A stretch of 6,639 nucleotides of DNA from Clostridia bacterium (lineage in GTDB: Bacteria; Bacillota; Clostridia; Oscillospirales; Acutalibacteraceae). The stretch's first letter is position 1; every line of letters starts with the position of its first letter. The translations under genes were made by a program, and so were the position numbers. Of the stretch, positions 1 through 5,131 are shown one piece after another. The stretch lies in NCBI GenBank assembly GCA_900757335.1, contig CAAENL010000197.1, forward strand, positions 1-6,639, read 5' to 3'. The notes beneath the pieces are model-generated. The model made no database searches, was not told the DNA's origin, and was given only the letters and a program-made list of their open reading frames with translations.

Positions 1-70
1 AAATGTAAATGCTTTTATAAAATATTTTAAATTTTTAATCAAAAATTAAATAAAACATATAATAATTTAC
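1..70. repeat. Left arm of an imperfect inverted repeat shared with the promoter region of the 5132 gene
   Basis: Read in reverse complement, this AT-rich stretch matches 4967-5048. Positions 13-40 match 4998-5025 at 27 of 28 bases. Positions 1-10 match 5039-5048 exactly, and 41-70 align to 4967-4997 with a few small gaps. Between the first two blocks the right arm carries 13 bases where this arm has 2. The match contains the palindromic core TAAAATATTTTA. Since the right arm is the upstream region of a gene, this arm is probably the upstream region of a related gene transcribed leftwards off the window. AT-richness inflates chance similarity, but colinear blocks over about 70 bases argue for common descent. 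Confidence 0.6.
4..9 (-). promoter_or_regulatory. Putative -35 box of a leftward promoter cut by the window edge
   Basis: On the minus strand this reads TTTACA and lies in the same repeat context as the TTTACA -35 box at 5040-5045. The matching -10 box would lie about 16 bases further left, outside the window. It is inferred only from similarity to the right-hand copy. Confidence 0.35.
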
Positions 71-169
71 AGAATATACAAATAACAACTATAAATCATC
101 TATCCGATGCCTAATGGCTCAAACATATCACTTTTCTACAAATGATTTAAATTTAATGCAGAATAAAAA

Positions 170-189
170 AACTAAAGCTATATTTAGTT
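170..189 (-). terminator. Second, AT-rich hairpin terminator candidate downstream of the 245-1708 gene
   Basis: On the minus strand a perfect 7-base-pair stem AACTAAA/TTTAGTT closes a 6-base loop and runs straight into a T-rich tail (to about position 164). It lies just after the stronger terminator at 194-240, so it may be a back-up. The stem is weak, with a single G-C pair, so its activity is uncertain. Confidence 0.4.
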
Positions 190-193
190 ATAT

Positions 194-240
194 AAAAAAT
201 TCAAACCTTAACCACAACCAAAAGCCAAGTTGAGGTTTGA
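194..240 (-). terminator. Intrinsic terminator of the 245-1708 gene
   Basis: Minus-strand TCAAACCT (240-233) pairs perfectly with AGGTTTGA (208-201). The stem can extend to 11 pairs with one mismatch, enclosing a loop of about 20 bases. A run of Ts follows (200-195). It starts only 4 bases after the TAA stop codon, which is normal placement for a rho-independent terminator. Confidence 0.7.
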
Positions 241-244
241 AAAA

Positions 245-1708
245 TTATTCTGAAGCTACTTCACCTTTTTCTTTTTTACTATACGATTCAAGTTTTTTCT
301 CTGCTTCGACGTAATCTGCAAACCTATTCAATTGAGATTTTTTAAGCATTTTTAATCTAATAAGGTATGCTGTCAGAGCACCTAATGAAGCCACCAACGC
401 ACCTACAGCAGCTGCACAGCACATTACCGCAGCAGCGGGGCATATACCGGATATTGCAAATAAAATTCCTCCGATAGAAAAAATTACTTCTACACCTGCA
501 GTGGAAAGTATACCTTTAAGATTGTAATGATGATGTAAATCAATTATTCTTTCCATATTTTTTACATCTAAAGAACCAATTCCTCCTATAACACAACAAT
601 AAACATTTACAAAAGTTTCCAATCGTTCAAGCACTTCTGGACTATAGTTCTTTCCATCTGTAAATCCGTTATAGATGCCCTGAAGTTCTTCAAAAAAGCC
701 CTTACTCCATTCTTTTACACCTCCTGTGCTTTTGATTTCTTTATTTCCAATTTTCTTAATAAGTTCTTCATTCTTTTCTCTTACTAGTTTTTTAAGGCCA
801 TTTTTTAAAAAATTCAAATCTGCATCCGTCATCGGTGCTGGTGCCGCTGCTGCCGCTGCCGGTGCTGCTGCCGCTTTTTCTTTTTGTATTCTTCTGTATT
901 CATTCATTATTTTATTGAAGGTTTTATTACTATCGTAAAATCCCTTTTTATTTTTTTGCATGTCATTAAGTATACTTTTTAGTTCGGATGTAGATGTATG
1001 CTTCCATTGTTCGTTATTTGCTTTCTCTTTAATAAATTGATTAACTTTAAGAATCGTTCCTGCCATACCGTTGTATGTCGTTAGATCTTCTTCACTTTTG
1101 AAGTTACAAATAGTGTGAAAAAATGTACTTTCTGTAGCCACTCCGCAACTCAAAGCATCAGCTTTAGCACGTTTACGAATAAATTTATATCGTTTCAAAA
1201 ATTTTTCAAGTTCTTTAAGTGATTGTTCTGCTTCTTTCAATTTTCCTTTTAATTCATTTTTTTCGGCTCTAGTGGAAGCTTGGTTGATATTGCTTTTGGC
1301 CTTCTGAATTTCTGCTTCGGCGTTAGTAATATTTTTATTAAGTTCCTCTTTGACAGCTCTGAATGAATTGATTTCTTTGGAAATTGCAATATCTAAAAAC
1401 TCAATCGTATCATTTGCAGATCTTCCATCTTCATAAAAAGTTTTCATTTGGTCAACACATTTACTAGCTTCCGTAGCTTCAAAGTTAACTAAACAATCGT
1501 TGAATTTATTTATTATTTCCATAAACATTCTACATCTGCGAAGGTGATGAGGAGCTTTCGGAGTTTTTATATAAATTACCTTTTTATCGCCTTTATCTTC
1601 TATTCCATCGGCTTTAGGGTCTTTTGGTTTATCTTCTGTACAATATCTTTTAAGCTTACCTACATTTTCGATGAAATCCTTTACTTTAGCTACAGTCATT
1701 TCTGGCAT
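245..1708 (-). CDS. Protein of unknown function with coiled coil, Ala/Pro linker and C-terminal membrane hairpin
   Basis: I do not recognise a named family. The 487-residue product starts MPEMTVAKV and has no signal peptide. It has a charged helical N-terminal half with a strong Lys/Glu coiled coil at about residues 110-180. A pure Ala/Pro linker (279-292) is followed by a second helical region (about 295-400). Two hydrophobic segments (about 405-423 and 428-450) are separated by a tight turn containing ICPAAAVMCC, and the tail (about 455-487) is charged. This predicts a cytoplasmic protein anchored by a membrane hairpin, or a protein that inserts into a target membrane. Cysteines are frequent. 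The longer reading from 1735 is possible, but a good AGAGGA site sits 9 bases before the 1708 ATG, and the decayed fragment and the 5132 gene also begin MP[ED]. Similarity to the 5132 product indicates one divergent family. Function, export and partners are unknown; an effector or membrane-organising role would be speculation. Confidence 0.9.
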   Translation of the reverse strand: MPEMTVAKVKDFIENVGKLKRYCTEDKPKDPKADGIEDKGDKKVIYIKTPKAPHHLRRCRMFMEIINKFNDCLVNFEATEASKCVDQMKTFYEDGRSANDTIEFLDIAISKEINSFRAVKEELNKNITNAEAEIQKAKSNINQASTRAEKNELKGKLKEAEQSLKELEKFLKRYKFIRKRAKADALSCGVATESTFFHTICNFKSEEDLTTYNGMAGTILKVNQFIKEKANNEQWKHTSTSELKSILNDMQKNKKGFYDSNKTFNKIMNEYRRIQKEKAAAAPAAAAAAPAPMTDADLNFLKNGLKKLVREKNEELIKKIGNKEIKSTGGVKEWSKGFFEELQGIYNGFTDGKNYSPEVLERLETFVNVYCCVIGGIGSLDVKNMERIIDLHHHYNLKGILSTAGVEVIFSIGGILFAISGICPAAAVMCCAAAVGALVASLGALTAYLIRLKMLKKSQLNRFADYVEAEKKLESYSKKEKGEVASE

Positions 1709-1717
1709 ATATATCAT

Positions 1718-1724
1718 TCCTCTC
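1718..1724 (-). promoter_or_regulatory. Ribosome binding site that decides the start of the 245-1708 gene
   Basis: The minus strand reads GAGAGGA, ending 9 bases before the ATG at 1708. The upstream in-frame ATG at 1735 has only AT-rich sequence in front of it, and the ATG at 1717 overlaps the region immediately after the site. The 1708 start is therefore preferred. Confidence 0.7.
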
Positions 1725-1735
1725 TTAACTAACAT

Positions 1736-1886
1736 TATTTTATTACTGTAAAATCAATTTACTGAATTTAATTTTTATTTGAATTTTGGCGGTTCTCTTG
1801 CTTTATTTGTAAAATTATTTAATTCACGCATAAAATTCAACTTCCTTAATAAATTTATTTGACAAATTAACTTAAACGATTGTTGT
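1736..1886 (-). other. Non-coding gap with a possible 18-codon remnant ORF
   Basis: This AT-rich stretch lies between the large leftward gene and the decayed fragment. It holds one minus-strand micro-ORF, ATG at 1831 to TAA at 1775 (MRELNNFTNKAREPPKFK), preceded by AAGGAAG about 10 bases upstream. Its frame is open back to an ATG at 1933 (52 codons), but that part is composition-like. I see no convincing -35/-10 pair directly in front of the 1708 start, so the large gene may depend on the promoter near 2107-2142. The micro-ORF could be another scrap of a decayed paralogue or chance. Confidence 0.3.
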
Positions 1887-2055
1887 TTATAAATTTTCTT
1901 TAGCCGTTTGATCAACCGCTTCGCTTTGTGCATTTAATTTTAAAACTTTTATAATATACTTATTTTTCGTTTATACGATATGGTTTTAGTTTATTTGCAT
2001 TCGTAATATAACTCGTTACTAATGCCATTTCTTTAATTGATTCTAATTCCGGCAT
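1887..2055 (-). pseudogene. Decayed or frameshifted 5' fragment of a related MPE-type gene
   Basis: The ATG at 2055 follows AGAGGA at good spacing (ATG 11 bases on) and opens a 31-codon frame ending at 1960. The product begins MPELESIKEMALV and contains NKLKPYRINEK. The N-terminus of the 487-residue neighbour begins MPEMTVAKVKDF and has GKLKRYCTEDK at the same place. The stop lies directly after a run of five As (1967-1963). Removing one A continues the reading as NKYIIKVLKLNAQSEAVDQT to TAA at 1887, about 55 residues in all, and the YIIK stretch resembles VIYIK in the neighbour. The simplest reading is a relic of a third family gene that lost most of its length and gained a frameshift. A genuine 31-residue peptide cannot be excluded, because its start site and promoter look intact. 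Confidence 0.5.
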
Positions 2056-2106
2056 AATTATCAATTTCCTCTAAAAATAATTATTTTAATTATAAATTTT
2101 ATAGAT

Positions 2107-2152
2107 ATTATATATTATTTCACAATTGTATTAATTTGTAAATAGCTTTTTT
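2107..2152 (-). promoter_or_regulatory. Leftward promoter sharing an upstream box with the 5132 gene
   Basis: The minus strand carries AAAAAAGCTATTTACA (2152-2137), which matches 15 of 16 bases of the box at 5030-5045. Over 25 bases the two copies agree at 22. TTTACA (2142-2137) can serve as -35, with AATAAT (2119-2114) 17 bases on as -10. A better TATAAT (2112-2107) lies 24 bases away, too far for the same -35. It probably drives the decayed fragment and possibly the large gene beyond it, with no clear terminator between them. Confidence 0.5.
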
Positions 2153-2184
2153 AATTTTTTCAACAAAATATAGTGATAATTAAA

Positions 2185-2213
2185 TTGAACTTTATGTAAT
2201 CTTGTGGTATAAT
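2185..2213 (+). promoter_or_regulatory. Promoter of the phosphohexomutase gene
   Basis: TTGAAC (2185-2190), a 17-base spacer and a perfect TATAAT (2208-2213) preceded by TGG form an extended -10 promoter. Transcription should begin near 2220, giving a short leader of about 30 bases that contains the AAAGGATGG ribosome binding site. Confidence 0.8.
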
Positions 2214-2250
2214 ATCGTGACAATGTTATTAAAAGGATGGATTTTTTAAT

Positions 2251-3765
2251 ATGAATAACAACTCTATGAAATATCTTAAAAGCGGTTCCGATATAAGAGG
2301 TATTGCACTTGAAGGAGTTGAGAGTGAAAAAATTAACCTTACAAATGAGGTAATAGAAAAAATTTGCTTAGCATTCGTGCACTGGATATCTGAAAAAAAC
2401 AAAATAGCCATACCTGCTATTTCTGTAGCGGTAGGACACGATTCCAGGCTTTCTGCTTCACGTATAAAAAACGTTGTTATAAATACTTTAAGAAGCATGG
2501 GAGTGAGCGTATACGACTGTTCACTTGCGTCGACTCCCGCTATGTATATGGCAATTTCCGTTTTATCTTGTACTGCGTCAATACAGATTACAGCCAGTCA
2601 TCATCCCTTTAACCGCAACGGTTTTAAATTTTTTACCGCCGACGGAGGTGTTTCTGAACGAGATATCGAAGAAATACTAAGTTTAGCGGATACTGAGGTT
2701 AGTTTTTCAAGCGAAAAATATGGGAACGTACGTCAAATAAGCCTTATGAACTACTATTGCGAAAATCTTCGCCGGGTTATAAAAGACGGACTGAAAACAA
2801 CCGAGGAAACACCTCTTAAGGGTTTAAAAATAGTTGTAGACGCCGGAAACGGTGCCGGAGGCTTTTTTGCTACAAATGTTTTAGAACCTTTGGGAGCGGA
2901 CACTGAAGGAAGTGTTTTTTTGAATCCTGACGGAAATTTCCCTAATCATGTTCCGAATCCTGAAAATTCTCAAGCTATGAAATCCATTGTTGAAGCTACA
3001 AAAAAATCCTGTGCGGACCTAGGCATAATTTTCGACACCGATGTCGACAGAGCAGCATTTGTGGATTCAGACGGACATGAAATTTCCAAAAACAGGTTTA
3101 TTGCGTTATCTTCTGCTATAGCTTTAAATGAAAATCCCGAAGGAGTAATAGTAACCGATTCCGTTACATCTGATTATCTCAATACTTTTATTGAAAAACT
3201 TGGAGGAGTTCCGTTCAGATACAAAAGAGGATACAATAATGTAATAAGTATGGCGAAAAAAATCAATCAAAAAGGTGTAAACTGTCCGCTTGCAATAGAA
3301 TCATCCGGGCACGCAGCGTTTAAGTCAAATGGTTTTCTCGATGATGGAGCTTTTTTAGCTGCAAAAATAGTTGTTGAATTGGTGAAGTGTAAAAAAAGGA
3401 ATAAAAATTTACAAGATATAATAAAAGATCTTGCTGATGCAAAAGAGAGAATCAGCATGCGTATTTCGGCAAACGCACAAGAAGAAGAAATTCAAAATTT
3501 ATTCAAAGATTTTAAACATTTTGGAAATACAAATAAATTTTTGGAACTCGATGAGAAGAATGTAGAAGGAATAAGAGTCAATTTTAAAGGCAAACGCCAA
3601 AAAGGCTGGATGTTGATTCGAAAAAGTGTTCATGACCCTGTAATTGTTTTGGATGCTGAAAGCTATGTTTCTCAGGGAATTAAATCTATGATGAATTTGA
3701 TTTGTCCATTTTTCCGAAAATATAAATTTCTTGATATGTCAGAGTTCAATAAAGGTATTAAATGA
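2251..3765 (+). CDS. Phosphomannomutase/phosphoglucomutase (alpha-D-phosphohexomutase)
   Basis: This cytoplasmic enzyme interconverts hexose 1-phosphates and 6-phosphates (mannose and/or glucose), feeding nucleotide-sugar synthesis for envelope polysaccharides. All four family signatures are present in order. The active-site phosphoserine loop is TASHHP (Ser116, after GSDIRG at 12-17 and GHDSR at 62-66). The Mg-binding loop is DTDVDR (262-267). The sugar-specificity loop is ESSGH (350-354), where many relatives have GExSGH. The phosphate-binding loop is RKSVHDP (457-463). The length of 504 residues suits the longer bacterial subfamily and it looks intact. The start follows AAAGGATGG with about 10 bases of spacing. 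It has its own promoter and a hairpin terminator, so it is monocistronic. Mannose versus glucose preference cannot be fixed from motifs; manB or pgm would be guesses, so no symbol is given. Confidence 0.93.
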   Translation: MNNNSMKYLKSGSDIRGIALEGVESEKINLTNEVIEKICLAFVHWISEKNKIAIPAISVAVGHDSRLSASRIKNVVINTLRSMGVSVYDCSLASTPAMYMAISVLSCTASIQITASHHPFNRNGFKFFTADGGVSERDIEEILSLADTEVSFSSEKYGNVRQISLMNYYCENLRRVIKDGLKTTEETPLKGLKIVVDAGNGAGGFFATNVLEPLGADTEGSVFLNPDGNFPNHVPNPENSQAMKSIVEATKKSCADLGIIFDTDVDRAAFVDSDGHEISKNRFIALSSAIALNENPEGVIVTDSVTSDYLNTFIEKLGGVPFRYKRGYNNVISMAKKINQKGVNCPLAIESSGHAAFKSNGFLDDGAFLAAKIVVELVKCKKRNKNLQDIIKDLADAKERISMRISANAQEEEIQNLFKDFKHFGNTNKFLELDEKNVEGIRVNFKGKRQKGWMLIRKSVHDPVIVLDAESYVSQGIKSMMNLICPFFRKYKFLDMSEFNKGIK

Positions 3766-3788
3766 TAATTTTTAAAAAATAAATTTAA

Positions 3789-3838
3789 AAGTCAAAAAGC
3801 AAGCATTAATTTGCATTGTTTTTTGACTTAATTTTTAG
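3789..3838 (+). terminator. Intrinsic terminator of the phosphohexomutase gene
   Basis: AAGTCAAAAA (3789-3798) pairs perfectly with TTTTTGACTT (3820-3829). The inner part, GCAAGCA against TGCATTG, extends the stem imperfectly. A T-rich stretch (3832-3836 and on) follows. The stem is AT-rich but long, and it sits about 25 bases after the TGA stop. Confidence 0.6.
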
Positions 3839-3845
3839 TTTTTTA

Positions 3846-3873
3846 TTGAAAATGGCATTTTTTATGGTATAAT
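3846..3873 (+). promoter_or_regulatory. Promoter of the CorA gene
   Basis: TTGAAA (3846-3851), a 16-base spacer and TATAAT (3868-3873) preceded by TGG repeat the extended -10 design of the mutase promoter. No magnesium-riboswitch-like leader fits in the roughly 25 bases between the expected transcription start and the start codon. Confidence 0.75.
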
Positions 3874-3905
3874 CTAATAATAAAATATTAAAAAGGAGTG
3901 GTAAT

Positions 3906-4817
3906 ATGTTTTTTTATAAAATTGAAGAAAGTTTTGCCGAGTATCCATCGGCGGGAAATTACGAAGGAGATCTTGTTACAATTGTTTCTGATAGCGAATT
4001 TGAAAATATGATACCAAGCCTTAAACTTGGAAAAAATGAAATACCTAATTACAAAAATGCTCAATGTTGTCGAGCTAAAGTACATCCAAGCGGTATTTCG
4101 GGGTGTTTTTCTTCTATAAGTAAAGACAAAAAAATGGAAAGACATAATTTTGGTTTTATAATAAGACACGGGAGTATTATTTTTATAGATAATAATGATT
4201 TTGTTAAAGCAATCATCAAAAAAATGAAAAAAAATAAATTTCATGGCGGAGTAAAAATAGGAAGATTTTTATACGATTTTCTTGAAACAATCATAGAAAA
4301 CGATTTGAGATACCTTGAAGAAATGGGAGACCGACTTATAAAAATGGAATCGGCACTTCTTCGAGGAATAGTGAGTGATTTTAACCGACTTATGTCGGGA
4401 TTTAAAAAAGAAATGTTAATGTTTTACAGATATTATGCACAGCTCATAGATTTTGGTGATGAACTTGTGGAAAATGAAAACGGTATGTTTTCTCCTGAAG
4501 ATATAGGCCACTTTGAAAACTATGTAAGAAGAGCCGAGAGATTGCGTGAAGAAACTCAATTCTTGAGAGAAACTTCGAATCAGCTCCGAGACGTATATAG
4601 TTCACAATTAGACGCCCGTCAGAACAAAATAATGAAAGTTCTTACAGTAGTCACAACAGTATTCATGCCACTTTCAATATCCACAGCATGGTACGGAATG
4701 AACTTTTTCGACATGCCTGAATTAACGTGGCAATGGGGCTATGAAGCGTTCATTTTTGGTAATATACTCGCCATTATAGGCTGTTTGTGGTACCTTAAGA
4801 AAAAGAAATTTTTATAA
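3906..4817 (+). CDS. corA: CorA-family divalent metal cation transporter
   Basis: This inner-membrane channel-type transporter, pentameric in known members, moves Mg2+ and sometimes Co2+ or Ni2+. The 303-residue length is typical. The N-terminal cytoplasmic domain (1 to about 130) is followed by long charged helices (about 130-240), matching the funnel and stalk. TM1 (about 242-262) ends in the diagnostic YGMNF (GMN at 264-266). The periplasmic loop MPELTWQWGY follows, then TM2 (about 278-297) and a basic KKKKFL tail. The start is fixed by AAGGAG (3893-3898) 7 bases upstream. It has its own promoter and a strong terminator, so it is monocistronic. The TM1 residues before GMN (PLSISTAW) deviate slightly from common relatives, but no key motif is lost. 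Substrate is not settled by sequence; Mg2+ is the usual assumption. Confidence 0.92.
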   Translation: MFFYKIEESFAEYPSAGNYEGDLVTIVSDSEFENMIPSLKLGKNEIPNYKNAQCCRAKVHPSGISGCFSSISKDKKMERHNFGFIIRHGSIIFIDNNDFVKAIIKKMKKNKFHGGVKIGRFLYDFLETIIENDLRYLEEMGDRLIKMESALLRGIVSDFNRLMSGFKKEMLMFYRYYAQLIDFGDELVENENGMFSPEDIGHFENYVRRAERLREETQFLRETSNQLRDVYSSQLDARQNKIMKVLTVVTTVFMPLSISTAWYGMNFFDMPELTWQWGYEAFIFGNILAIIGCLWYLKKKKFL

Positions 4818-4859
4818 TTGCGGTTTTTATCATAAAAATGTAAAATTATATAAGTATGT

Positions 4860-4884
4860 TCCCCGGGAAAACTCGGGGATTTTT
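4860..4884 (+). terminator. Strong intrinsic terminator of the CorA gene
   Basis: The GC-rich stem CCCCGGG/CTCGGGG (4861-4867 with 4872-4878, one G-T pair) closes an AAAA loop, with a flanking T-A pair, and is followed by TTTTTC. It is the most GC-rich hairpin in the intergenic DNA of this window. Confidence 0.9.
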
Positions 4885-4966
4885 CTTTTGCTATTAAAAA
4901 CCAAATTTATATCAACATATTAGAATATAAATAACGCTTAATGCTTGAAAAAATATTTTTATCTAC
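4885..4966. other. AT-rich spacer with no recognised feature
   Basis: Between the CorA terminator and the repeat arm I see no open frame with a ribosome binding site, no promoter pair and no stable hairpin. Confidence 0.5.
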
Positions 4967-5048
4967 CATAAATTACTATTATATTTTGTTTAATTCTGAT
5001 TAAAATTTTAAAATATTTTATAAAAAATCAAAAAAGTTATTTACATTT
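4967..5048. repeat. Right arm of the inverted repeat, forming the upstream region of the 5132 gene
   Basis: This arm is the reverse complement of 1-70 (27 of 28 bases at 4998-5025 against 13-40, plus flanking blocks). It contains two overlapping palindromes, TTAAAATTTTAA and TAAAATATTTTA, and ends in the -35 box. The long A/T tracts just upstream of -35 could act as an UP element or regulator site. A 13-base block (5026-5038) is absent from the left arm but is largely kept in front of the decayed fragment at 2137-2161. Confidence 0.6.
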
Positions 5049-5067
5049 TCAATAAATGATATATAAT
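5040..5067 (+). promoter_or_regulatory. Promoter of the 5132 gene
   Basis: TTTACA (5040-5045), a 16-base spacer and a perfect TATAAT (5062-5067) lie within ATATATAATAT. The expected start of transcription is near 5074, giving a leader of about 60 bases, roughly twice as long as those of the two housekeeping genes. Confidence 0.7.
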
Positions 5068-5072
5068 ATGTC

Positions 5073-5085
5073 TCAGCAAAGCTGA
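5073..5085 (+). other. Small hairpin at the predicted 5' end of the mRNA
   Basis: TCAGC-AAA-GCTGA forms a perfect 5-base-pair stem with a 3-base loop, exactly where transcription should start. It has no T-run directly after it, so it is not a terminator. A 5' hairpin of this sort can protect mRNA from decay; that role is an inference. Confidence 0.45.
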
Positions 5086-5131
5086 TTTATTTTGTATAAA
5101 TAACATATTTATTTTAGAAAGGGTGGTAATT

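Noticed and set aside
114..233. Plus-strand 39-codon frame (MAQTYHFSTND...) open upstream to position 66
   Set aside because: It has no ribosome binding site or promoter, and it overlaps both terminator hairpins of the leftward gene. Its composition fits chance in AT-rich DNA.
726..938. Plus-strand 70-codon frame with a poly-Ala stretch
   Set aside because: It is antisense to the Ala/Pro linker region of the leftward gene; the Ala run is a by-product of GC-rich repeats, and it has no ribosome binding site.
1544..1732. Plus-strand 62-codon aromatic-rich frame
   Set aside because: It lies opposite the 5' end of the leftward gene and has Phe/Tyr/Ile-rich antisense composition with no start signals.
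2229..2498. Minus-strand 89-codon frame
   Set aside because: It is antisense to the start of the phosphohexomutase, whose motifs are clear on the plus strand.
3267..3458. Minus-strand 63-codon frame
   Set aside because: It lies wholly inside the mutase gene, opposite its ESSGH specificity loop, and has no ribosome binding site.
3874..3905. Magnesium riboswitch upstream of CorA
   Set aside because: The expected leader is only about 25 bases, too short for an M-box or similar structure.
3888..4244. Minus-strand 118-codon frame
   Set aside because: It is the antisense shadow of the CorA N-terminal domain; the plus-strand gene has promoter, ribosome binding site and family motifs.
1..5048. Insertion sequence or composite transposon bounded by the inverted repeat
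   Set aside because: No transposase or recombinase gene lies between the arms, there are no evident target duplications, and the arms sit in promoter positions. Duplicated promoters explain them better.
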